From: Lingula anatina
Lineage: Eukaryota; Brachiopoda; Lingulata; Lingulida; Lingulidae
DNA length: 64,000 nucleotides
NCBI RefSeq assembly: GCF_001039355.2
Contig: NW_019775736.1
Location: forward strand, 149,315-213,314
Direction of reading: 5' to 3'
The notes beneath the pieces were generated by a model. It was not told the origin of the DNA. It did no database searches and saw only the letters and a program-made list of their open reading frames with translations. Both the position numbers and the translations under genes were made by a program. Positions 12,192 through 28,830 of the stretch are shown one piece after another (position 1 is the stretch's first letter; each line of letters starts with the position of its first letter).

Positions 12192-15100
12192 AAAGTGGTA
12201 TTAAAAATATTTCAATTGGTAAAAATCGGCCTAACTAGCTACTTTGTGTAGGTTTCGTTCTTATTGACTTCTATAGTAAATACTTGGTGGCATGGCAGTC
12301 ATTTTGGTATGTACCTGGTAACATAAATAGCTCTGCAGGTATTTTCTCACACCTGGTGAATTGATCTACTTTTCTTAATTGATAGCAACTCCCTGGATGT
12401 GACATCACCACTTCACAGTCATTTTCCGCACCGTTGGGTTTACTTTTTCTAGGAGAAGTGCAGCCTGAATTAATGTGTGGAATTACCATGTATAAATTTA
12501 CTATTTTTATTTCATCATTCCGCATAAATTCAGAAACTTTGATAACGAATTAGCCACATGACTAGAAAACCTGCGCATTCCCATTGCTTTTGCGTGGACA
12601 ACTTACGTGATGAATTTGTGCACCAAGTGAACTGTTGTTGCATCTCTTATTTTTCTGAGGAAAATTATGTAAACCATTAGACAATTGTTACCTTTGGAAT
12701 CTGATTAGCTCATAATATGACCTCTAATATTTTAAATGTTATTCATTCATCTGGGGATAATTTTTTCTTTTCTTTCCTTCCTCAATGTTAATTTTGTCCT
12801 TATAATGACCAACTTGGAAGTCTTGAAGGACATAGGCAATAGCAGTGGGCTGCAAATCTCTTGGAAAACAGTTCAATTTGATAACCTTATCAGTCAATCC
12901 CCAGCAGTAATTTTGTAGAAGTCAACAATGTAAGAGTGCTGCTACTCAGATTTGCCATTCCATGCACATTTGCCTTCATTTTCAGGAGGTGAAAATTGAA
13001 ATAGAAATGGCATCCTGGTTTAGCCTGTCAACTCCAATTTATCCCTTCAGATTTTCCCTCTCTTCTGGGACTGTAATTTTAGCAGTCTATATTCTTAAAA
13101 ATTGTAGTAAGTGGTAAGATGGCTAAAATGGGGTTGTTGAAAATGACTAAGGCGTTTGAGTCTTATGCAAAAGTGCTCTAAATAGTATTACAAGTACTAT
13201 TCTGTTAGATAAAATTTAAATTTGCAACATTGTTTCATGAAGACATAAGTAAATGATCTGGTGATAAAATTAGAATAAAACAAGGCTTAACAATTTGTTC
13301 CAGTGTTACATGGAAGTGTTCTTCAAAGAGAAAACACATCGACAGGTTTGCACTCATTCTAACTATCAAACTTTGAAATGACTGGTCAGTGGGCTTCTAA
13401 CATTTAATGGTGTATTTTGGCACTTACATCTTCTTAATGAAATATTTATACTGGAAAATAAATGTGTATTTGGTCAGGAAAATTGACTTAATTGTGCAAC
13501 AATATGCCCCCTGGGTATCAAGAAACTAATTTTCAATGCTGCTTAAATAAGCTTAATCTTATTTGCTCTCATAAATCTGTTTTCCACTCAAAAGGGCAGA
13601 AGTCTGATAAATGAAGGCACAGGCAGTTTGAGGAGAAAGCCGAAATTTGACATATTTTAACTGATTCCAAAAACAGCTCGGAGATCAGAGAGAGTAGCTG
13701 CTACTGGTTTTAATACAACAAACACTGACTCAGCTGGTTTGGGTGAAATTCAGCGCAAAAGTTTATTCACAGACCACCTTCCATTACCAAGTTCCACACT
13801 GGGAAGAAAATGAATAAATCAGAGCCAGAGTGCTGAGGTATTTTTCAGGGTCTAAAACGAGAGGTATGCAGCAATTCCACATGAAGGAGCTGATTTTGAA
13901 CCCTGCAAAACTTGTTAAAAATCCGAAGCCTGGTGTGCAATGCTATTCACACTTTGACTCCTTTAACAAGGGATTTCCAGGGTAGTACAGGGAGCACCAT
14001 TTGGTGCAAAATATGCCTTTATCTTGATTCCCTTTCAGAGACAGCATGACTACTTTTCTCAAATATCCCTCTTTTTGATATGTTCACAATGCATGGCAGC
14101 TACCCTCTCTGTGTTCAGTGCACTGTGCCCAGAAATATGGATAATGAGGAATTTGAGCCTTCTACCAGCAGACTGGGTTTCATCTGTTGAAACCCATGTC
14201 AAAAATTTCCAGCTAGTTCTTCTTCCCATGATACCATAATAACTTCTATTTGAATAACCCAGCATGGCAGCCAGACAGCTTACATGGATGAAACTTATCC
14301 TTCTCTATATATACACTACATAGTGAGGCTGGTTCAGCATGTAGCTGCCAAAAAATATCTTCTCAGTATTATAATCTTCTCTTCTCAGACATTCTAGATA
14401 CGGCTGGGTGGGGCAGAAATTGTTGGAGTTGATTAAGTTACAGGACTCGAATGAGAATACAAAAATAGAAACGAAAAAAGTTTAAAAAATAACAAGTCTG
14501 TTACATTGGATGTTTATTTTGAGGCAAGCCTGGTGTGCATTGCCTTCTAATCATTGGGGGATATTTATAGAATCTAAAAAATGGCAACAAATTCCAGAAA
14601 ATCCAAGTGAATGTGCAAAATATCGACATGAGATTTCATAGTCTCAAAATGACCCATTTGTTAAGGGTCTCCGACTGTCCATCATGTCCTGGATGTGGGT
14701 TTTAAGTTGACATCATTAGGTTAAAGGCTATATGTTGGGGAAGTTATATTATTTCAAGGGTGTGTGAATTGCTAAATAAAAAGGACTTGTAGGTTCTAAT
14801 TCCTTACATTGACATCAATTTTGACAAAGATGTGATTTTGGTCGATGTGTCAAAGTTAGGATGGGTCAGTGTAGTTAGTGTTCATGTAGAGTTTAGTATA
14901 TCAGTTAATAAAACAGCCTCAGAGGGGCCATGTCTTTGTGGGACATTTTTTAAATGAGTACATACATATACAGAATAATAATCAAAATGCTGAATTTCAC
15001 CTTTAAGCTTTAGCAGGGTTTATAAGATATATATATATCTTTTTTCTCCAGGATACAGTGAATTTAATAAAGTAAGCCCACATTGTTTTTAATTTGAAAC

Positions 15101-17204
15101 ATAACTCTTTCCGTATTTGTCAGACAATTCTCTTTTGTTTAGATTTCTTTCAGTCGGTTTTCATTTAAGTTATGTGCTGTATTCTATATCTGTTTGTTAA
15201 CATTTTAAATCTAATTGTTTAATATTTTATCAGTTAAAGCTGCATATTTAAACACATTCTTGGTTGTTTTTTGTACTTTTATTTTCCATGCTGTTGTCTC
15301 AAGCTGACAGCTGTCTTCTACTGATGTACAAAGACGAGGTTGTAGTATTTTCTTCTCTATTGGCTCAGCTTTTGACCAGTTTACACTTGTTTAAATGACA
15401 CAGCTATGCTTAAAACCAGAATCAGACCAGACTGTTTAGTGTTAATGAAGAGAAAATGAACAGAGAGACTGCATTACCTCATTTCAAGTTTGGATGTTAA
15501 AACACACAAAGAACAATTACATGGCAAAAGCAAACTGATACAAGCCTAAAACACGAAAATTTTGCTCACTTCAGTACATAAGATTCCTATGTAAATGTAC
15601 CTTGTTAGAACTTTCAGTTGATGATCTTTCGCCTCGAGGATTCTTATCATTATCCTGACTTAAATGTCAACATATCACTGTGTACGGCAATATTGGCTCT
15701 CGGGATGGGACGGAACAATAGGGCTTAGCTTTCTGAACCATATTATAGTTATTACCCCTCGCCAGAGGAATGTTCTCAACAAAAACAAGTGGTCCTGGAT
15801 GGGTAGGTTACAAAATTACTTTCTGTAATGTGTGCATCGGGTTTGGCAACAGACAAGGAAATTGAAAGCACACAGTGTTTGGAAAATTGCTTACACAAAG
15901 AAAAACATTATCATAAGGGTTGAACAAGAGCTGCAGTAAGGTCTGGTAGGGGTAGTGTGATAGTGTAACTGGACCTTTGCCAGTGTCAACATTGCATGGT
16001 TAGCTGCCAGTGTCATTTTAAATGTCAGGTACGTCACGGGCCTGTCATTTGCAGACTGACATCTGACTTTATCTTGAGACTGAACTACATGGGTTGCTTG
16101 TTCAATCTGTAACTTCAAAAATTGGGGTGAATGAATGCACAGTCAAAACTAACAGCTTATCAGCAGTTCATTATTTTGCTGATAAAGAGCATATTAAGTA
16201 AACATTACAGATCTTCTCAATCTCTGTTCTTCCTGAATGGAATGCTGTATCACACTGAACACATCTCACAGGGTTAACTTGTTTTACTCAATAATGTAAT
16301 AATTGTGCTTATAAAAAGTTCTTTTATCTTTCCCTTTACTTATCATTTTTATACATTTGTAGGTAATAGCTTCCAAAAAGTTACCCTTTTTTGTATTTTT
16401 TCTCGTATTGTTTTATTGCTAGTGTTTTTTCATCGTATACTGCATTATTTTTTTTTACAACAAATCAAGAGCATGTTTCTGTTAAATACAAGTCACAAAC
16501 AAAAACATGTTCTAGTAGAAAACAGCAGTACATAATTTTAATCCATACACCATAAGCCTGCAATCCACAAAGACAGATGGTATGCCCATGGAAATTTTCC
16601 TTTTTACGAAATTTGCAAGTTATGGACTAGCAACCACCTGGTGGAGAAATATCATAGGCGATCCTTCTAGTGTTAGTGGTTTCACAAATGCAAGACCATA
16701 AGACTAATAATCACCTAGTAGGAGTTCTTATAAACTGCCACCTCAAGATGATTGACAGTGAGACTTCATTAATTACATGGAAAAGAGGGAGGAGTTTACC
16801 CCCTGCCACAAACGCCTTGATTGACAGCTGAAAAAGAGCAACAGCGTGCAGCACCTACTGCGAATTGATATGTAAACAAGATTAAGGATAATTCCTTTAG
16901 GCTTGTCTGCATTAATTGGGTGATAATTACTTGTTTGTTTTACTTGTAACTGACACCCATACATCATTCCAAGGGGTCATGATAACATGCTGCTGAGGTA
17001 GTCTGCAAAAATACATTTTGGGGGCATTTGTTGGTCTACAGTTAGAAAATATTTGCTTTGGCAATAAACGTATAATTATCTGGCATAAAAGTAATTGCTG
17101 AACATTGTTTTACCTTCCAAACATAAGTCTCAGTACATTAACACCACAAATCTTTTTATGTATAGGAAATACATGTACAAGAACAATTTTAAAAACATAA
17201 AACA

Positions 17205-17210
17205 TTTATT
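17205..17210 (-). terminator. Candidate ULK3 poly(A) signal (minus strand)
   Basis: TTTATT on the plus strand (AATAAA on the minus) about 1 kb beyond the ULK3 stop. It would define a 3' UTR of roughly 1 kb. Other weaker candidates exist. Confidence 0.3.
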
Positions 17211-18232
17211 GACCAAAATAAAACAGCTTTACCCAGGTGAATCTCAATGTGCCTTCCAGAAGACAAGTCATAATTTTTGTAAAATGTAACAACTTTTTCA
17301 TTTCTGGGTCAACTGCAAAGACTCGAGCTTGATTTACATCTTTCAGCACTATATTACAATACAAAAGTCATTCCAATTTTTTTGTTTATCATGGTTATAA
17401 TTGTTTAATTTCATCCACAGTGTACACTGAAAAATTCTTTTCTCATCCATTTTAATGACTGATGTTAACCATATCACAAAACTAAACATATTCACAGATT
17501 GCTCGTTGGCATTAATTTATGTTTCTGAGTGGTAAAAAAAAAGGGACAGTATTTAAACATAAGGTCAAAATCTACAGCATTAGCAGATCCATATCCTTAC
17601 AATACAGTTAACCATCATAAAAGAACATAATACCCAGAGTAAATCCTCCCCATCTCCAAACCATACTTATTAACAATTAGCACCAAATAATTCAAATCTT
17701 TACCAACAATTATATTAAGATACTTCAGTTTCACATTCATCTCTTCTCCTTTGTTTGTAACACAATATCGAAAGTGACTTGATTGTCAGCAGTTTATACA
17801 TGGGGCATCCCTCTTATATACATACATCTGAAGATATCCCAGTATCAACCTGCTTCTAAATCTCAGTTAAGTTAAATACATTGCACAGATTGGTGCCCCG
17901 AATGTTCAACACACCAAATGGGTTCACTTTAGACATTCAAGCAGAGCATCTGCATTTTTGCTTTACCAGGCTGCTGCGCACAAGGAGCTTACCAGTTTAC
18001 TGTTCCATATCAGTTCACTTCGACACCAGTGATGTGACCAGATATCTTTGCCTTCCAAAGATAAACCACCAACATCATTTTAGTGAAAAAAATGCGTTTT
18101 CTTTATCTTTCAAGCTGTTTGTTTAATATTTTTCTATATTTTCTTCCAATTCAAAATTTGCTTGGATCCTCATTTTTGGCACTTTCTATTGGTAATTAAT
18201 TTTCTTTCTTTCCAAGTTCAGCAATGAACCTT

Positions 18233-21200
18233 TTACTGGATATTGCAGCTGTGACCTGAAAATAATTGATACACACAGTAAATAACTAGTAAAAAAATTA
18301 CAGATGAGAGGCTGTAGAAATATAAGTTTGAATTATCAAAACATACAATGAGTATCCACACTGTGTGTGATACGTAATGAAGGCAGTACTTTACTACTGA
18401 TATACACAGGTCGTCTTATACAAGGGGGACACAGCTCAATGTTAAGAGGAACACAATGACAAAGGTTTCTCATACAATACAACTATCATGGAACAAAACT
18501 ATTTCCAAGTGATGAAGAAACCAGATCCATGTAAGACATACAGCTGGACACCACCACTCTTACATAACCCAAAACCTCTTATGTTATCCACCTATAAGTA
18601 CAACACCCATCAACTACCCCATTAATCCGAAGAACAGTTATATGACATAATAAATGTGACTGGTCCACAAAATACCTAGGTGCTATATAATAATGTTCAC
18701 CTTGTTCAAATATGTCTAAATAGTCCAGTGTGGGTAAGTGATGTCAGGTGAGGGAGAAGCAGGTGTCAGTGTGTAATGATCACAGTGTTTAGTGTGATAG
18801 ATGGACCTATCAACTATCATTTGGTCACACCTGCATACAGGCATCTGCTAATAGAATGGTGCACACCACAGTCCTGTTCATGTCAGTGTTAACTTTGACC
18901 TTCTGTTCACATCAGTATCAACTTTGACCCATCTTCAAATGTGGCCTTTTTTGACAGCAAAACCAGGATAAAAATATTCTGGACAGTGCTGTGTGAATGT
19001 GCACCCTTTTATTTTAGTAGACTTTGATCTTGCTTTGTAGACTTATTGCATGTAAGTGGCAGCACTGTCCTACATCAACTTAGGTATAGGTAGTGAAAAT
19101 GTCTAAATGGATGAACAGGAAAATGGTTCATGACTGTAAAGTTAATACAGTTTTCTCTCATCAAATTATCTGATCACGTTAAACATGTTCAGTTGTTGCT
19201 TCATTTAAAAAGAAAAAACACTCGAGTCCAGAAGTTATCTAATTACAATTCACCTTAATTCCCAAAAATCCTGTTAAGACAAGCCTTATTTCCTGTACAA
19301 CCTGACACAATTGACCTGCATGAAGTGAAGGTCAAATTGTATTTGAAAGATTAACTTAGACTGGCAATTGAATAAACTGAGATTTGACATCACCAGACAA
19401 ACAGAAAGTGTAGACACCTTATCCCATCTCAGACTTCATTAATCAGTCTGGGGCCCATTTCAAGAAACCTTCACTAGCTTTCCACTTTTCATAAGAGTTT
19501 TTTTTTTTAATTTCCATTTCAAATGCATTACCCTTAGCAAACACTGAAAAGACAATCACAAGCTAATGCAGACTTTATGAAACTGGTTTTGGGTCATCAG
19601 TTACGTCAATTTCAAGAATAAATCATTCATGTATGTGAAAAATGGAGACAGGTTACATCAAGTCATTCCTTTCCCTTTCCTTTGATCATTAGTCAGCTCT
19701 GCAATAACTCTATGAGGCGTGGAGGAAAGATGGCCAAAAATAGAAAGATCAACGCCAATGTAATACCTGAAAATGTCACTGATATTACCTGAAAGTCGCT
19801 GGTCTTCTTCCTCTTCTTGTTCTGAAGTGTCTCGTGTCTTTAATTGTTTAACTTTTAGGTAATTCTTTATGGTTTCTGCTTTTGTCATCCAGACACTGAC
19901 CTGAAAGATACATACAGACATTGAATAAAAAGTTCATTTTTTAATGTGGAGGGGTGGTGCTAATAATTAAGGTGCAACTCTAAATATAGAAGCAAAAACA
20001 TGTACACAACATTTGTACTTTTTTCATCAAATCTGATATTTGGATAAGTATCAAGTGATTGTACAATGTTCCAAACAATAGGATACATGTTATTATGCAA
20101 AATCTTAAGGTGCTGTTGATGTTGTATGTCATTATTAAGCCATTTTAAATGAGATGACACTTTTTTTTTAAGTGAATAAAAAAGTTAATAAGCATATGAC
20201 ATACATGGATTAAAGATCACTTAACGCAGTAGAAATTGCAAGAAAATACATTTAACATACATGTTTTGATAACAGTTCCTTCTTCCTTTCATTTGCTTCA
20301 TCTGGTGAGAAAAATATAATCTTAATAATAAATACTTATACTTAAAATGATATCATGAAATTTTAGTACACTGATGACACGTCAAAACACAAGATAACTA
20401 ATGTGCTAGATGTAAAAAGTTAAGTCACACCTAACACATTATTAACAACAGAATAGGAGAAAGAAAAACTTTGGTAAGGATATATATGAGAATATTTTAT
20501 GAATAATAACATCTTATTTCAGTGCTGGTTTTGTTTAATACAAACCTTGTAACAGTTTTATTAGTACTCCTAGTGCCATTTCATACTTTGCAAGTGCTTC
20601 TTCGTATTTTTCATAATCATCCTGAAAGATTTTACAAAGCACACAATGTCAGGTTTAATTTCTTATTTCTAAAGTTTTTTAGTTATTTAAATAACTGCCT
20701 CTGTCCTAACCATTCAAACTGAATTATCATTCAATTATCTTTAAGCAAGCATGTGACATTCTGACCTTTTTAAAAATTTCTAACAGTTATTCAAATTTTC
20801 CTGCAGAAACTATAAACATACTGCTCATACTACCAATATTTCAGGAACTTACTTTGTATTCAGCTACTTCAATCATTGTTAAAGCTGCCTTTAATGTTTC
20901 ATCTTCTGCTGCAAAAGTTTCTAAAAATGGAAAGGAAAGACTGCATTGAAACATTCTGAAACTAATACATATACTACATGGCATAATGAATGCCAATTCA
21001 TATCCAAATGTTGAAAGTGAAAGAACCCATCTGCTTTTAAAGAGAGAGTGAGACAGATGCCCAAGGAACTTTGCTATACTTTTCAAGTGCTTTTTCATTT
21101 GAATTTACACATGTTTAGAAGATGTTTACAGTAAAGAGAATGGTTAAATTTCAGTTTCACAAAATGAGCTCCCAGTTCAATTATGTCTTCTTACATGGCA

Positions 21201-23750
21201 AACCAAATAAAAATTTTTCTTAAATTTAATAATAATAATATAATATATTTATTTCAAGTCTAAAATCCATAAAATGTTCAATAGACTGTACAACATAAAA
21301 TACAAAGAAGTTTATAATCAAAAATGGTTAAGATATATTTTATATAAATAGGAGCTAAACTAAATTGTAATAAACAGTAATTAAAAGTAAAAAATTTAGA
21401 TGTTTATGTATCAGGTGAAGCTTACCCAGTTCTTGTTTACTCCTGGGAGTCAGCTGTTTCTGATTTGTGTGCCGNTAAAAACAAAACTGTAAAAAAGGGT
21501 ATTAAGAAGTAAATATCAGGTAATGAATCACTAATGATAATAAGTAAAACTTATTTGATAATCTCAATATTTTCTAAACAAATAGGAGTGTAAAAAATTA
21601 CTGGTACCAATAACAAGGAAAGAAACTAGACAAGTAAGCTGGCAAATACACAGACACTGAACAAAAAAAAATATTGCTAAGACACACACACAAATATATA
21701 AATATAAATATATATATATATAATTCTTTGCTAAAAGAATTATCAGATCATGTTCATTTTTAAAAGGAACCTGCATTTTTTTTTCGAACAAAGCCACTCA
21801 TCAAACTTGAAGTAATACAAAAATAAGGTTTGGCACTTGTGGAACTCATTAAAAAATCAGTAACTAACATAAGAATAAATCAATCATACTGATTTTCAAA
21901 AAGGAACCTGTCTGTTTACCAAACTAACCTTCTCAGCAAACTTGCAGTAAAACAAAAATATGATTTGTAAGGGTGAGCAACTGGTGTGTTTATGACACAA
22001 ACAGACACAGTGATCAATAATACATGTAGACAAATACAGTGCCTTTACACAAAAATTAACCTTCAGACATAAAACCTACCATAAAGGATAACTCCAACAG
22101 ACCATAAGTCTGCCTTGGGATCATACTGACGCTTACAAACAACCTCTGGGGCCATGTACAATGGAGTTCCTCTGAGCATGTCACCTTCCACATCACCTTG
22201 TAAATACCTTGCAAAGCCAAAATCTACAATATTTAAATTAGTAGTAATAATTTATTCAAATAAATGTGAAGAAATAAAATAGTAAGTACAAGTAATCAAT
22301 ATGAAAGAGGTCAGATGAATTGGAAATATGGTTTGCTCATGACTATGTGTGACACTGTGGGCAAAGGTAAATATTTTAGAAATATTTAAGGTAAAAACGC
22401 ATATGTCTTATCAAGTTTTCAGTTTCTTTGTACAAATCTACCTACCACCAATCTTGAGAACTGGATTAAGACTTGAAGACAGCAGCAAATTTTGAGGCTT
22501 AAGATCCATATGAGAGACCTCATTTTCACGCATATACTGAAGTGCTTTTGCTGAAAATATAAAAAAGACAATCCTAAAAATGAATAAGCATAAAAACGTT
22601 CTCTTAATATATTATTTACATCACTAAATCTACAAATTTAAATACAATATAAGAATTTTATAGTCTTTTAATGACTTTTACCTATTTGCCTAAGAAATTT
22701 TCTGACAATATTTTCTGGTAAAGCTCTTCTGCTTTGAATGAACCCCAGAAGATCTCCACCACTGCAGTACTCCATGATAAGATAGATATAACTGTCATCC
22801 CACTAGAAATAAAACAAAATTTACTTCAGATCAATTTCTTCTGGAAAAAAAGATGTGGGTACTAGAAATTTCAATCTAAATATCAATATATAAATAAATA
22901 GTTTAAAAAGATATATTTATAAAAAGAGTTATTAAAATCTTTTAAGGAAGGATGCTACCAGTAATTATTGGTATGAAGAATACTTTACAATTAATGTGCA
23001 TTTTGAACTTATTCATTAATTTTAAAGGCTGCATCCAAGTACTGGTATGTTTTCTATGCAAAGTCTGAAATGATGACATCAATCGCTTTTGTGTTACTTA
23101 AATTCAATTTATCATGTAATGGTTAAAAACCACATAAAAATATATTAATGCAAAAAATTAAAACTTAAATAAATTAATCCAGCATAAGGCTAGATGACAA
23201 ATAAAATAAAATACTATTTATACATTTTCTTTAATACGTGTTACTGCAAATATCAATATTGCAATACTAGAAGTCAGATATCAGGATATGCTTTCTCACC
23301 AAGAAATCTTTGAGTTCCACAATATACTCATGTTTCAATTTCTTGAGAAGTTCTATTTCAACAAGCAAGTTCTCAGTTGATAATCTATTGAGTCCGTCTT
23401 TTTGTATACATTTGATTGCAACTACTTCTCTGGGTCCTCCCTAGAAAAAAATTGACACGTAAAAGAGTGAAGCAGTCCAGTGTATCTTTGCGTTAAAAAC
23501 CACAGCATGTTTACTACCAAATCACTTAACCTCACAAATTCAACTTGAACATAATGATATCTAGAATATACATATTGAACATGTACTTTTCAAGGAAGAT
23601 GTTCAGACGATGTGTTTAATGTATTAGTTAATCTGTATATTTTTTGCTTACCTTTCTATATGCTTTATACACAGTCGCATAAGTACCACTACCAAGCTTA
23701 TCAGTAAATACAAAATCCCGTAGTTTCGGCGTCTTTATCGAATTTGCCAT
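18233..23750 (-). CDS. ULK3: ULK3 serine/threonine kinase, interrupted: kinase C-lobe and first MIT domain absent
   Basis: Minus-strand exons: 23652-23750 (ATG), 23300-23440, 22682-22802, 22446-22550, 22080-22223, [missing part], about 21426-21486 (contains an N at 21475), 20853-20920, 20546-20621, 20261-20301, 19789-19900 and 18233-18255 (stop). The N-terminus has the glycine loop [12 protein letters not shown] (20-31), the VAIK lysine (K43), HMDLKPQN (134-141) with Met where most kinases have Arg (human ULK3 has Leu), DFG (156-158) and the GTPLYMAPE activation segment. Coding stops after GVILY at a phase-1 junction. The next exons encode a C-terminal MIT-type helical domain, and the protein ends SCNIQ, like vertebrate ULK3 (SCTLQ). 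About 150 residues are absent, and no coding sequence for them was seen between 21490 and 22080. ULK3 acts in autophagy, GLI/Hedgehog signalling and the ESCRT abscission checkpoint. An open frame continues upstream of the chosen ATG to about 24002, but the chosen ATG is where family similarity starts. Confidence 0.8.
21475..21475. other. Single ambiguous base at a probable assembly join inside ULK3
   Basis: One N lies within an exon-like stretch, exactly where the ULK3 kinase C-lobe and first MIT domain are missing. It may mark a closed-up contig gap rather than a simple ambiguous call. Confidence 0.5.
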
Positions 23751-27124
<3,374 letters not shown>

Positions 27125-28325
27125 AACCACGTTTCCAAATAAACGGGTATTACTCTGGCATATTAACACCAGGAATATTATTTGCCAATTTATCACCTTT
27201 TTCAGATTTTTGATATAACTGAACATTTAAGCTCATTTGCTTAAACAAATGTTACAGGAGAACAAGCTCAGATCAAAAATTTCCATAGCATGAAAAAAAG
27301 TTTAAAATGTTGTTGAGAAAGTGAACACGGAAGGGACTGCTAATCAGACGCTGTGCAAGCTGAATTTTGTATCATTTTAACTCCGAAGCTTTTTACTGAG
27401 GTATGGCATAGAGAATACTGCTCAGGAATTCTGACCCTGAAAGTCATGTAAAGAAATGGTGCAATGATACTGGGCAGCAGTCAAAAGTTTGTGTTTGCAA
27501 TCTGTCCATAAAAGGATGAAGTTATGGCTGTATTTAATAGCTGTGTTAAGTATATTACCATGCTCAGATTATTAATGTGATATATAAAAAGCTTTTGAGA
27601 AATAACTATTTTTTGTTATTTTGTACCCACTTTTGCAGAAAAAATTCTTACTGGTAGTCATAGATTACTGTAATCCCACTCACGGTATCAAACTTACATT
27701 TACAGAATAATTAGACAGGGTGTTGATACAGCTTTGTATTACTTGAGGTTTAAGGTGTTTTCACATCAAGTGTAATATCTTAACGACAGGGCTGTGTCGG
27801 TGTGTTTTGAGACGAGCCTGTCTATTGGATAAGAGAGTCCCCTAAATGGAGCCCACATGTACAGTAAATACAAGGCAGGATCTAGCAGAGCATAATAGTA
27901 CAGCTGAACTGCTAAGATATAACGCTCAATGTGAAAATGCTCGATCTTTTCCCACTAGTCATTCAGTACAGTGTATATGTATCTCTGAGATTCACCTTTT
28001 AGTTTGTACTGTTAACTTTGTAATGTTTTTGCTATTGCCATCAACTATATTTTAAGCTTTAAAATACATTCCATTTCATTCGAAATCTTGTTCAAGATTT
28101 TAATAGTCAGAAGTTAATCTTTTGTTATATTCTAGTGGTATTGCTAAATGTAGCATTTATCAAGCTATGTTTTTGTATTGTGATATTTACTTGTTACAAA
28201 ATTGTATTATTTTTTAAGCGTCAACATTTGCATTCAACACATACACATTTATTTTTTTTATGAATTCTGCTACAAAAAAATGCTTAAATAGGCAATAAGA
28301 AATACTGAAATGTAGTTTCTTGTAA

Positions 28326-28331
28326 AATAAA
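28326..28331 (+). terminator. Poly(A) signal of ZNF474-like gene
   Basis: AATAAA about 1.2 kb after the stop. It lies about 11 bases from a minus-strand AATAAA at 28342-28347. Confidence 0.5.
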
Positions 28332-28341
28332 GATGTAAAAT

Positions 28342-28365
28342 TTTATTGTGGTTAAATATTTTATT
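28342..28365 (-). terminator. Poly(A) signals of TBCA (minus strand)
   Basis: Two TTTATT motifs (28342-28347 and 28360-28365) read as AATAAA on the minus strand, about 470-490 bases beyond the TBCA stop. They converge on the ZNF474-like poly(A) signal. Confidence 0.5.
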
Positions 28366-28830
28366 TAAAGCAAGAAATTTTTAAAAAATGCAATATAGTG
28401 ACCATTTCAAAGTAGAGAGTCAAATTACAGAAAAAAAAACTAAAAACAGTGTACTCAGTATGAATACAGTAATTTTTACATTCATAACTTTCTAATTTTT
28501 ACAGTTCTAGGGATGAAGTATGTTTATAAAATATGCAATCTTTGAACAAAACTGTCTGATGAAGAAACTAATTTTCAAACCATTGTCAAAATGATGATAG
28601 TTTAAATAGTTGTATCCAGAGATCATGGTGGAATGCTATGGCTAAAGGGACAAGAAACCAAACAGAGAACACTGCTGATAATTGCTATAAATAACACTGA
28701 CACACATCTGCCACATTATCACAGTGCTGTGACCCCGATACTGTGAGTCAACCAACCAAATGTCACACCTGACAGTCTAAATCAACATCAGTTATCTCTA
28801 TTCATACACGATGTATGAATCACACACTGT

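Larger units (their letters stand above)
9784..17200. other. Gene-poor stretch between GAS1-like and ULK3 3' ends
   Basis: About 7.4 kb without a supportable gene. It holds the presumed GAS1-like 3' UTR, a (TATAA)n run near 12172-12191, a short (AT)n near 15029-15040, and the second copy of the dispersed repeat (10671-10731). Large gene-free flanks are common around developmental signalling genes, so distal enhancers are possible, but none can be recognised from one sequence. Confidence 0.45.
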
